Assembly (NCBI RefSeq): GCF_934190775.1
Contig: NZ_CAKPTG010000010.1
Span: 1-64,000, forward strand
Direction of reading: 5' to 3'
DNA: 64,000 bases
From: an uncultured Phascolarctobacterium sp.
GTDB taxonomy: Bacteria; Bacillota; Negativicutes; Acidaminococcales; Acidaminococcaceae
The notes beneath the pieces are model-generated. The model ran no database searches. It was not told where the DNA came from and was given only the letters and a program-made list of their open reading frames with translations. Position 1 is the stretch's first letter, and every line of letters starts with the position of its first letter. Of this stretch, positions 33,186 through 43,600 are shown piece by piece. Made by a program: the position numbers and the translations under genes.

Positions 33186-34688
33186 TTAAAAGTGCCATTC
33201 GTTTACTTGCTGTTCAAGGCTTTTTTCCGTTTCAACGTCGGTTTTTTTGATAAAAAGCATCGCTGTAGCAGCTTTTTGGTTACAGCTCAGCAAAATTTTG
33301 TTGTTATAAGCAAAATCCTTCAGCAATTGGGTATCAGCATTGATGCCGATAAGAGCTTTTTCCTGGGTGAAGTCAAAATTTGTCTTATAATCCTTCAAAG
33401 CAAAGTATTCGTTGCCAAAGCCCTTCAGTCGCTGCAGACCATCATTAATAATCCTTTCCACAGCAAGCTTGTTGGCAACAGGCGTTGCTAAAAGCTCTTT
33501 AGCATCAGCGTCATTAATATTATCTACGCTGACGGTAACAAGCAGATGATTCCAATGCTCCAGAACATTGCGCATGCCGCTGGTGTAAAGATCCATGAAC
33601 TTTTGCTGGTATTCAGGATCAGACGCCGGAATAGCAAATACAGAATAAATATTGTCATAATCCGTATTTGCGGCAACCTCCTGCATTTGCTTCATAGAAG
33701 AAGCCGTAGTCAGATAAAAGGTGCCTTTATCCTTATATCGCAGGTTCAGCTGGCCGTAGAACCAGTCATCCGGCAGCTGCACACTTTTGCCGACTGCAGC
33801 ATCAGTAAAGCTGATGGCCTTCGGCGTGCTTGTCGGAGCAAAAGCCTTAAAGCCCTTCAGCAGATCAGTGTGTGCTTTATCAAAGCGCTGCATTGTTTCT
33901 GCAGGAATGTCGCGCAAAGTAACATTTTCTACCTGCAGAGCCTTTTCTACTGCTTCCTTTATAGAAGCTGCGTCCTGAGACTTGGTTTTTGCTGCTTTAT
34001 CCTCACTGCCTGCTTCGTCAGTATCGATATCTTCAATATCATCGATATCAACATCTGTATCAGCGTCAGCAGCTTTTTCGTCCTTCTTCGGAGCGTATAC
34101 ATCCTGGTCACTGTTCACTGTCGACAGCAGATAAAGTCTGTCATTGGCAGAAACCATACTGGTATCAATTTTAAACAGTACATCAGATTGCTTATAGATA
34201 TAAGAAATGGTAATTGCCTTTTTGCCGGCAATCTTGCCTACCTTGATTACAGGCGTAAGCTGGTCCAGCTTCTCCTTGAGCACCTTGCTTTGGATAGTTA
34301 CATTACCATTGCTGTCGTGCTCTGCATATTTTTCAAGCTCCAGCAGCGGCGCAGGCACAGTTTTCGGATTGAGCTGAGAGCGCTCCAAAAGCGCCAGCTT
34401 CTCATACACGGCATCAAAATATGCGGTAGAGAATTTTTCGCCTAAAATCTGCTCCATATCCTCTGCTGTGTAATAGTTAACAATGTTAACTGCGGTATTT
34501 TTTAAATCCTCTTCGTCTTGATAGGCCTTTTTGCTGCTGATATTGGTATACGCATAAACCTTCTTCGCTTCCAGCTTATAGTAAGGCTGTCCGTCCTTAA
34601 CGCTGTAGCCTGCGTAGCTGTTTTCGTAGGCAGAAGCATGCGTAGCGCACAAAACAAGCGCTGCTGCCAAGGCTGTGATTTTTTTCAT
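33186..34688 (-). CDS. Large exported protein of unknown function with an acidic linker
   Basis: A 500-residue protein with a signal peptide (MKKITALAAALVLCATHASA, cleavage likely at about residue 20). The region at about 205-232 is a run of Asp-rich repeats (DADTDVDIDDIEDIDTDEAG) between two larger domains. The N-terminal part has repeated Tyr-rich strands and the C-terminal part has SVFAIPASDPEYQQKF and LVTVSVDNINDADAKEL. It is 35 bases after pduL on the same strand with AAAGGATGGTGAG before its ATG, so the two may be co-transcribed. No family is recognised. It is probably periplasmic or surface-exposed. Confidence 0.7.
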   Translation of the reverse strand: MKKITALAAALVLCATHASAYENSYAGYSVKDGQPYYKLEAKKVYAYTNISSKKAYQDEEDLKNTAVNIVNYYTAEDMEQILGEKFSTAYFDAVYEKLALLERSQLNPKTVPAPLLELEKYAEHDSNGNVTIQSKVLKEKLDQLTPVIKVGKIAGKKAITISYIYKQSDVLFKIDTSMVSANDRLYLLSTVNSDQDVYAPKKDEKAADADTDVDIDDIEDIDTDEAGSEDKAAKTKSQDAASIKEAVEKALQVENVTLRDIPAETMQRFDKAHTDLLKGFKAFAPTSTPKAISFTDAAVGKSVQLPDDWFYGQLNLRYKDKGTFYLTTASSMKQMQEVAANTDYDNIYSVFAIPASDPEYQQKFMDLYTSGMRNVLEHWNHLLVTVSVDNINDADAKELLATPVANKLAVERIINDGLQRLKGFGNEYFALKDYKTNFDFTQEKALIGINADTQLLKDFAYNNKILLSCNQKAATAMLFIKKTDVETEKSLEQQVNEWHF

Positions 34689-34723
34689 ATACTCACCATC
34701 CTTTTATTGGAAAAACGGTGGAA

Positions 34724-35299
34724 TTATTTATTATAAACGATGTTAACCATCACGCCGCTGCCCAGGTTGCAGGCATTAGCTTCGTCAGTGTCGATATGAA
34801 CCTCGTCAGCATGCTTTACGCCCGCACGTACCAGAACATTATGCAGTGTTACGGAACGCTCGCCCTCTGTAGTAATATCAACGATATCGCCATCCTTCAG
34901 ACCGTATTTTTCAGCGGTTTCGGGGTACAGATGCACGTGGCGCGCAGCGATGATGATACCCTCCTTCAGCTCCAGCTCGCCCTTCGGACCGATGAGCTTA
35001 GCGCCAGCGCTGCCTGCGATGTCGCCGCTGTTGCGGATAGGAGCATCAAGGCCAACCTTGCGTGCGTCAGTCAGAGAAAGCTCAATCTGAGTTTCCGGAC
35101 GCAGAGGACCGATGATGCGCAGCTTCATGGAATCCTTGGGAGTTACCATGGTAATCTGTTCTTCAGAAGCAAACTGACCAGGCTGGCCAATCGGCTTTTT
35201 AACGTGCAGCTCACTGCCTTCACCAAATAAAATATCCATATGCTCACGGCACAGATGTGCGTGACGTGCAGAAACACCTAAAACTATCGGAAATTGCAT
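34724..35299 (-). CDS. pduL: Phosphate propanoyltransferase PduL
   Basis: A 191-residue enzyme that interconverts acyl-CoA and acyl phosphate, unrelated to Pta. The two zinc/substrate histidine motifs are visible: GVSARHAHL near residue 8 and IAARHVHL near residue 117. LRIIGPLRPETQIELS and VHIDTDEANAC are also typical. There is no N-terminal encapsulation extension and no microcompartment gene nearby, so it likely acts in the cytoplasm in acetate or propionate formation. GAGGTGA precedes the ATG. Confidence 0.95.
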   Translation of the reverse strand: MQFPIVLGVSARHAHLCREHMDILFGEGSELHVKKPIGQPGQFASEEQITMVTPKDSMKLRIIGPLRPETQIELSLTDARKVGLDAPIRNSGDIAGSAGAKLIGPKGELELKEGIIIAARHVHLYPETAEKYGLKDGDIVDITTEGERSVTLHNVLVRAGVKHADEVHIDTDEANACNLGSGVMVNIVYNK

Positions 35300-35446
35300 T
35301 GTATGTCACCTCATAAAATAATTTTTTGTTTATATACTTATTATAGCTTGAATTGTGGTAATTGTCATTAGTTATCGAAATTTTTTTCATATAATAGGAT
35401 ATCAGCTACAGGCAAAGCTTCTTTTTCCTACATATTTACAGAAAAA

Positions 35447-35474
35447 AATAGGACCAGGCTTCCCCAGTCCTATT
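35447..35474 (-). terminator. Terminator of the two-partner secretion operon
   Basis: On the minus strand AATAGGAC pairs with GTCCTATT, followed by a long T run, 17 bases after the transporter stop. Confidence 0.85.
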
Positions 35475-35490
35475 ATTACACAAGATTTTT

Positions 35491-37161
35491 TTAGAATTGA
35501 CCGCTTACCATGAAATGGATGCGAGTTGAATCTACATCAGTATTATTGATTTCCTTAATCAAAGGCACGCCCAATGTTACCACAGCACCGATGTGCTTGG
35601 TGATGTTGCTGCGCACGCCCAAACCACAGCTTGTCAGCACATGGCTGTCAAAGGCACTGTCGCCAAAGACCTGACCATGATCCATAAAGACGAAAGCATT
35701 AGTCTTTTTGTCTTTAGTCACAGGCACGGAATATTCCAGGCCCACACTGTAGCCACTGTCGCCGCCAAGCAGGCTTTCTTTGTAGCCGCGTACGCTGTAC
35801 ATACCGCCAATGTAGAACTGACGGGCGGAAGGCAGATAATTGTTGAAGCCACGCTGTGCGTCCAGGCGCAGGCTCAAAAGCTGCCCATGCTGATACATTT
35901 TCTGGTACAGGCCATTAAGCTGGTACAGGGAAAAATCCTTGTCCTTATCGGCAATATTGGTATGCGTACCGGCGTTAAAGCTGTGCTTTTGGTAAATAAC
36001 AGAGCTTGCGCCGTAATTAGTTACGGAATAGCCTGCCGTAACGCCTTTAATGGTATCATCGAGCCAATGCTGGCCGCTGAAATCAGTCTTGGAATTTTGC
36101 TGGCCGTAATCAAGTGTTGCCTCAGTACGAATCTTTTCCGTCACTACCAACGGCTGACTCAGGCCAACGTTCATGGCATAAGCATGACCGCGTACATTCA
36201 ACGGCTCCAGCTGTCCGTCCGTAATGTGAACGCTGTTGGCGCTGTACTGCAGGTTCAGCTTGGTACCGCTATGGCCTAATGGCCTGCTGTAGCCAAGGCC
36301 GAAGGATTTGGTGCCATCGCTCAGCATCGTGTTCAGCGTCAGCGCGTCACGCACACCTGTCAGGCTTCTGTCCGTAAAGAACAGGCCGCCGCGGTATTCG
36401 CCGCTCGTATCACTGCCTGCGTTATCACTGTAAACAGTCCAGGTAATATTTTGCGGTTCATAAGCGCTGATGACGTAATCCGTAGTTCCCGGCTCACTGC
36501 CGGCCTGCAGAGAAATGCGCAGCTGCACGTCATTAGCAGCGTTAAAGCGCAGTAAATCGTCATTCAGCTTGTTGATGTTGGCAACCTCTCCCTGCTTCAG
36601 GCTCATACGCTTGCTGATGTATTTGCTTTTGGTATACTTGTTGCCCTGCACCTCAACAGCATTCGTTTTGCCTTCGATAAGCTCAATTTTTACCGTACCG
36701 TTTTTAATTGTCTGTGCCGGCAAAATTGCACGACAGGTAAAGTAACCATTATCAAGATACAGCTTGTTAATTTTATTCACCAGCTCGTACAAATCCTTGA
36801 CGCCAACCTCTTTACCGATATATTCGTCCGTCAGCTTCTGCAGCTCTGCCTGCTCCAGTACGGTGGATTCATCCAGCTCCAGCTTTTCCAGCTTAAAGGT
36901 TACTGCCGCCTGCTGCTCCGCATCAGGCTTTTGGCTCCCCTGCTCTATCTTGCTGCTTGTCTTAGCCTTGTCCTCGGCAATCTGCTTAGCAACACGCTGG
37001 CGCTCCATATACTCCATAGCTCTGTTGGCTGCCACACCGGCGTTATTCAAACCGCTTTTATGGAATTCCGCTGCCTGCTGATCTGTAGGCCCTGCAAAAG
37101 CAACGGCACTGCATCCCAGCAAAAGCGTAACCAGCAGCAAGCTTGTTTTATTAGTAATCAT
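35491..37161 (-). CDS. TpsB outer-membrane transporter (ShlB/FhaC/HecB family)
   Basis: A 556-residue two-partner-secretion transporter. A signal peptide (ends near AFAG, residue 24) is followed by a Gln/Lys-rich helical linker to about residue 90. Two POTRA domains follow (LTDEYIGKEVGVKDLYELVNKI in part; IELIEGKTNAVEVQGN). The C-terminal half is a 16-strand beta-barrel with the plug-loop motif VRGY in MYSVRGYKES and a terminal phenylalanine (SGQF) for BAM recognition. ATG 37161 follows AAGGGGTG. It is the last gene of the operon and should export the giant adhesin encoded upstream. Confidence 0.95.
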   Translation of the reverse strand: MITNKTSLLLVTLLLGCSAVAFAGPTDQQAAEFHKSGLNNAGVAANRAMEYMERQRVAKQIAEDKAKTSSKIEQGSQKPDAEQQAAVTFKLEKLELDESTVLEQAELQKLTDEYIGKEVGVKDLYELVNKINKLYLDNGYFTCRAILPAQTIKNGTVKIELIEGKTNAVEVQGNKYTKSKYISKRMSLKQGEVANINKLNDDLLRFNAANDVQLRISLQAGSEPGTTDYVISAYEPQNITWTVYSDNAGSDTSGEYRGGLFFTDRSLTGVRDALTLNTMLSDGTKSFGLGYSRPLGHSGTKLNLQYSANSVHITDGQLEPLNVRGHAYAMNVGLSQPLVVTEKIRTEATLDYGQQNSKTDFSGQHWLDDTIKGVTAGYSVTNYGASSVIYQKHSFNAGTHTNIADKDKDFSLYQLNGLYQKMYQHGQLLSLRLDAQRGFNNYLPSARQFYIGGMYSVRGYKESLLGGDSGYSVGLEYSVPVTKDKKTNAFVFMDHGQVFGDSAFDSHVLTSCGLGVRSNITKHIGAVVTLGVPLIKEINNTDVDSTRIHFMVSGQF

Positions 37162-37206
37162 CGTCAACACCCCTTTGATATACATAACTTTGCTGCATCC
37201 GGCAGG

Positions 37207-37644
37207 CTAATTTGCCTGCCAGATGAGCTGCATTATTTTTTTATATTCTTTTTCCAGATGCTTGATGATTACATCCAGCACGGTATAAATCATGTCGCCC
37301 TCCAGCCTGCCATTTTGGCAGAGCAAGCAGCTGTCCAGGTAGAGTGAACCGTCATCTGTAAGATAATATTTGAACACCTTATATTGACGGTTCACCTTGT
37401 TGATTTCCCTCAGAATGGCCACTTCGTTCGTCTCGTTGACAGCATTTGCTGCCAGCTGCACGCGAAGCATACCATAAATACTGCTGTCCAGGATGACCAG
37501 CGTCGGCAGACGCTGGCCTTCAACAACAATGTGAGAACGGAAGACCACTGTGTTCAGCTTATCCTCGCTAATCTGTTCAATGGCAAAGCAGGTAATCTTC
37601 TTATCATCCAGATATTTGATAAAAGCTTCTGCCTTTTTGTTCAT
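37207..37644 (-). CDS. YbjN-like protein inside the secretion operon, possible chaperone
   Basis: A 145-residue soluble protein resembling the YbjN family (alpha/beta, related in fold to type III secretion chaperones). Typical features are an N-terminal helix then strands (TVVFRSHIVVEGQRLPTLVIL in part), NEVAILREINKVNRQYKVF, and a C-terminal DGSLYLDSCLL strand followed by a long helix (MIYTVLDVIIKHLEKEY). AGGAGG lies 8 bases before the ATG. It begins 12 bases after the adhesin stop and ends 45 bases before the transporter, so it belongs to the operon. A role in keeping the adhesin unfolded or regulating its export is inference. Confidence 0.75.
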   Translation of the reverse strand: MNKKAEAFIKYLDDKKITCFAIEQISEDKLNTVVFRSHIVVEGQRLPTLVILDSSIYGMLRVQLAANAVNETNEVAILREINKVNRQYKVFKYYLTDDGSLYLDSCLLCQNGRLEGDMIYTVLDVIIKHLEKEYKKIMQLIWQAN

Positions 37645-37656
37645 CAGCGTTTCCTC

Positions 37657-40600
37657 CTATGCTTCTACAGTGATTTTTGCGGGTTCGCTCTTGCTATCTT
37701 CTTCATCCAGGTCATACAGGTCGTAGCGGAAGTATTGTACTACATCCGGTGCGTGATTGATGTCATATTCCTCTGCTTTGTTCTCGTTGAGCTGCTGCAG
37801 CATATGGTCTACAGCGGTAAAGCGTTGGTCATAAACATAATCGTAATTACGCAGATCAAGCAGTGCGCCGTTGCTGTGCTGAATGTTCGGCTGAGCAGTG
37901 AAGTGCAGGTACATCCATTTATTCGGGTTAGTACCCTCCTGCTGCCATTCATCCAGATTTTGCGCCGGGTTGTTCACTGCAATGTTGTTCCAGTAAGCGC
38001 TGTCGCTGCCGTCACGCTGCGGCGGTGCGCCCCATACAGCAGTCTTCATATGCTTATTGCTGAAATGCGCAACATTGTTGACTACCAGCTTATCAATATG
38101 GAACATGCCCTCGCTTACTTTGATAGAGCCGTTGTTGAGCCACAGATGCTCGAAGCGGACGCCCTTATTGGTAATTATCTCACCAATCTTCAGATTGTCA
38201 ATAGGCTTATCAGGTTGTGCGCCGTCCGGAACGATGGTCAGAAGGCCATCAGCATCCAGACGCTGCTGAATCTTGTTCAGGTCAATATCGCTGCCCTGGG
38301 CAATAATCTTGGTGCCTGCGATAAGCTCGCCAACCTTAAGCTGCATACCTTCGGTCTTCAGCTGCAGAGCTACCAGATTGCCGTCGATTTTTGCCAAGGT
38401 AAGATTGCCGTTGGCAACGTCGATAAGCGCGTTGTTGGTAGCATAAATCTCATGCAGGTCAACATCTCCGGCACCCTTGATCTGCAGTTTGAAGTTGCCG
38501 CTGTTGATAGCACCCTTGTCGCCAAGAGCGGTGAATTTGTTGTCGTTGTCAGTTACATTACCGTTCTGCAGTACGTCGATGTTAATGTTGCCATGCTCGG
38601 CAGTTACATCGCCGCCAAAAGTGATGTCGCCTTGAGCTGCGTCTGTCTGCAGGTGGATGTTGCCAGCCGTGCTGTTGATAATACCTTTGGTAGTAATGCT
38701 GCCTTTGGCATTGTATTCAACATTCTGCTGAGCCTTAACTTCTCCGCTGGTTGTAATGCTGCCGCCTGCATCCAAATCTACGTTAGCGTTGGTAGAAGTG
38801 AGATTGCCGTTAGCAGTAATATCCTGCGCTGCGTCAATATCTACTGCCTGATCAGCAGTTACGTTCTGCGTCGTTACGCTGCCACCTGCGTTCAAATCTA
38901 CGTTAGCATTAGTAGAAGTAACATCATCGTTGGTGTTGATATCGCCGTTAGCATTGGCAATTACGTCATCATGAGCAGTTACTGTGCCATTAGTCGTAAT
39001 GCTACCGCCGTTCGCCTTCAAATCTACGTTAGCATTGGTAGAAGTGAGATTGCCGCTAGCAGTGATATTATTCGCTGCATCGATATCTACATCATTGTTA
39101 GCAGTTACGTTACCGGTATTTACATTGCCAGTGCTGGAGTTGAGCTTTGCTTTACCGTTTGCTGCAGTAACATCGCCGATGGTGTTGATATCGCCATTAG
39201 CATTGGCAATTACGTTGTTAAGCGCATTTACTGTGCCTTGGGTTGTAATGCTGCCACTGCGTGCATCCAGAGTAATTTCACCATTGTTAGAAGTGAGATT
39301 GCCGTTAGCAGTAATATCTTGCTGTGCGTCGATATCTACTGCCTGACCAGCAGTTACTTTCTTCGTAGTTACGCTACCTGCGCTAGAGTTGAGAACTGCA
39401 TTACCGTTTGTTGCAGTAACGTCGCCATTGGTGTTGATATTGCCGTTAGCATTCGCAATTACGTTGTTATGAGCATTTACTGTGCCATTAGTCGTAATGC
39501 TGCCACCTTTAGCCTTCAAATCTACGTTAGCGTTGGTAGAGGTGAGATTGCCGCTAGCAGTGATACTATTCGCTGCATCGATATCTACTTCGGTTTTGGC
39601 AGTTACGTTCTGAGTATTTACGTTGCCTGCGATAGAGTTGAGAACTGCTTTACCATTATCTGCGGTAACATCGCCGTTAGTGTTGATATTACCGTTAGCG
39701 TTGGCAATTACGTTGTTAAGCGCATTTACTGTACCTTGAGTTGTAATGCTACCGCCTGCATCCAGAGTAATTTCACCATTGTTAGAGATGAGATTTCCGC
39801 CTGCAGTGATACTATTCGCTGCGTCGATATCTACATCATTATTGGCAGTTACGTTACCGCCAGTTGCAACAGATCCCTTCTTAGAATTGATGCTTACCTT
39901 ATCAGCTGCATTCAAAGCAACTCCTTCTGCCGTAGTAATATCGCCATCGGTCGTAACCGTAATATTACCGGTATGCTCATCATTATACTTAGAGGTATCA
40001 ATAGTGGAATTAATGGTAATTTTGCCGGTATCTGCCTGGTAGTTTTCAATCAGGACATCGCCCTTGATATGAGAATCAGCAACAGTAACCAGCAGATTAT
40101 CCGTCGTACCATTAAACCTGGTTACGCCATCAACCATCAGGCTGCTGCCTGCGTTCTTACCCTTAATCGTCAGGCTCTTCACCTTATTGCCCTTGCTGAG
40201 CAGCTGCTGCGTCTTGCCGGATTCAACTGTCAGATTGTCTGCAGTGATTCCCTTAGCCGCTGCATCCTGCATTACGCTGCCGTTAGCATCCAGCGTCAGG
40301 CCGTTGTTAGCACCGTTCACTGTAATGCTGCCGTTGCCAAGTGCGATATTACCATTAGTAGCGGTAATTACGCTATCAGCGCCAGCTACCAACGTGCTGC
40401 TGTTCAGGTTAACGTCATTGCCTGCAGTGATGTTGCCTGCGCCAATAGAGGTAATGCTGCCGGTTGTTACTTTCACATCATTACCTGCGTTAATATCGCT
40501 TACACCACCTGCAGTAACAGTACCTGCGTTCAGGTTAACGTCGTTGCCTGCAGTAATGTTGCCTGCGCCGCCAGAAGTAATGCTACCGGTTGTTACATTT

Positions 40601-43600
40601 ACGTCTCCGCCTGCAGTGATATTGCTTGCGCCGCCTGCAGTAACAGTACCTGCGTTCAGGTTAACATTGTTACCGTTAACAGTTACATCTCCGCCTGCGC
40701 TAATGCTGCCGTTACCTGTATCGTTACCGAAGTTTACGTCGCCGTCCAGGTTGAGCTTAGCATTTCCTTTAGCAGTAATGCTGTCAACTACCAGGCCCGT
40801 ATCTCTCTCGCCTGCGCCCTGCAGGTAAATAGAACCATTGTCTGCCTTAGCGTTAATTACAGCGCCATTTTCCAGAATACGGATACCATCATCAGCTTTG
40901 CCGATATCGCCGTTGGCTGCCTGCAGGTTAATGCTGTTGGCGTTCAGATAACCGGTATTCTTGCCTGCTTCCGTAGTCATCTGCATACCGTTATCTGCCT
41001 TGAGCACCAGCGTACCTGTTGCCGCATCCTGAATTGTCAGCACCTGCGCCGGCTTGTTGCCTACAGCCGTCTGATGCAGATATACGCCGTGGCCAGTGTC
41101 GGTATTTGCTTCCAGATTGCCGCTGATATTAGTCGTGATGAAGGCATTCTCGCTGCCTACATCGCCCTTGCCACCCTGGATAATAAGGTTATCGGCAACA
41201 ATGCTGCCATCGCTCATGCGAATGCCCTTATCACTGAGCAGCTTAACATCCTGCGTCGTATTAATCGTACCGGAAATATCCAGCATAGTATCCTTAACGC
41301 CTGCCAGATAAACATTACCGGTATTGGCAGTATTACTGGTGTTAGCCTGCAGATTCAGCTTGCCGCCATCTGCCAGCTGTACCGTAATCTGACGCTGCTG
41401 ACGAACTTCAATTCTGTTGTCAGTATCATTCCAGGTAAGGTCACCGGCTTTAGCCTGTGCCAAAAGCTTAAGGTTATCCAGCTTGCCCATCTCGCTGTAG
41501 GCAATGTTGGTTGCTTCGCCGTCGATACCGATGTTCTTGCCTGCGCTCAGGCTGATGTTCTTGCCCTGAACGTTGGCCTTATCTACTGTAAGTACCTGGC
41601 CGGGGGCTGCATTCAGCACGCTGTCCTGAATAGCATACAGCAGCTCATTTTTGCTCCAGCCGTAGGCAGTGCTGTTATCAACCTCTGCGTAGTTGATAAT
41701 CCACTGCAGCTCAGCATCGCTATAGCCTTTGCCAGCAAATACACTGTCATTTTGCAAAGCCTGCATATAAGCATCGCGAGCATTAGTAAGTGCTTGTTTC
41801 TGTGCCTTTTCATCTGTAAGCTTCGCTGCTTCCGCACTAGCTTTAATGTAAGCATCCTTCGCTTGGTTGAGAGTTTCGCTGCCGGCAAGCTTATCATTAT
41901 ACTCTTTAGCTGCTGCTTTATAATTGTCAACCTTAGCTGCATTCAAACGTTGTGCCTGTTTTTCCAGTGCCTGCACACGCTCGCTCTTGGCTGCCGCTGC
42001 AGATGCCGTGCTTTCTTCTGCGCTGTCATTGCTGTTAATCAGTCCCAGCTCCTGCCACTTTTGCAGCTTGCTTTCGCTGTCGGACAAGGTGCTGTCGCCT
42101 ACTGCGTCGATAAAGCTGCCGCTGGTTGTGAGGTTCACATTACCAGTCTGGCTGGCAATATGACCGATACGCATATCGCCGTTGTTGTTGGTCAGCGTAA
42201 TATCGCCATACGCGTTGGCATTCACGCTTGCAGACATGGTATCACTGCTGGTCAGCGCCTGACCGGGAGCAATTGCTGCGTTGATTGCACCAAGGCTGGT
42301 GAAATCAATGCGGTTGCCGTTCAAAACAGTGCCATCTGCTGTAGTAATGTCACCTGCTGCGTTGATTACCAGGTTACCGCTCAACGCGCCCTTATTGCCG
42401 CCGACAAATTGCAGCTTGCCACGGTCGGAATTGATGCTTACGTCACCAGTTGTTGCTTCAATATTCAGCTTCGCCATGTTGCCCAATGCGCTGTGATTAA
42501 TGCTGATGCCTTTGGCTGCTTTAGCAGTCAGGTCGTCTGCGTCAACGCGTGCACTGCCAACAGAGCTGATAGCACCGCCGATGCTGTTTAAGGTAACCTT
42601 GCCGATTGCGCTGCCGTCAGCCTTAGTCGCATTGCTGATGTTGCCTGCAAGATACATATCCTTGGCACTGGTAACGCTGATGTCACCGCTGCCGCCGGTC
42701 ATGAAGCCAATGTTAATCGGCTTATCACCCTTAATCGTATAAGTACTGCTGGTGGAATGCATCTGGGTTTCAGTCCAGGTGTAGGTGCAATGGCCATAGC
42801 CGAAGATTTTGCCCCATGTGCCGGAATATTTTTTATTCTGGACAACAGGAGTGTAAGTCGATTCATTAGGATTATTATAGTCCTTAGTCGTTACACCATA
42901 TTCCTTGGCGTTAGTGTTCACCTTGATAACAGTACCCTGTCCCAACGGATCGGCGCCAGTGATACTGGAGGAAGAAACCTCTGTCATACCCTTCTTAACT
43001 TCCTCGTTCTCGATAAAGTCTTTAGTAGTGCCGTATTTGATCAGGCCCCAGGCAATGAAGTCCTTCTCATACTGCCACTTGATAATCTTCTTATCACCGG
43101 AGGTGCCACCTGTCCAGTTAATCGTCATGCCGTTAGCCGGTTTATAAGTGGTAGCAGAACCATTAACCTGCGTTTTGCTGGTAGAGATTGCATTACCCTT
43201 ACTGTTAAGCGTCGTTGTCTTAACGGACATCTTCTGGCCATCAGTGGTGTACTCAGTCAAGGTATTCTTCTGCGTATCCTTAATGCTGATGAGGCCGGTG
43301 ATATCCTTATTAGTGATTTTGTTCACCCGCAAATTGCGGTCTGCGTTCGTAGTATTAATCGCAATGTTGGCAGTACCGTCCATTGCCAGCAGCTTGCCAC
43401 TGCCAGTGCTCGACAGTGCGCCGGTAATATAAATCTTACCGCCGTTAGGCTCAATTGCTTCCGTCAGCAGCTCCTTAGTAGCGGGGTTGTAGTAAACCTT
43501 AACAGTATAGTCATAAGCGCCGGTTGTTGAGTTATAAACTGCGCCGGCCTTTGTGCTTACGCAATACTTATCGTTGGACATAACATATTGATCGGTAAGT

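Noticed and set aside
37384..42591. 1735-codon plus-strand frame
   Set aside because: Antisense to the adhesin; Cys/Ile/Val-rich translation, no proper ribosome site, and the sense strand is a clear TpsA protein.
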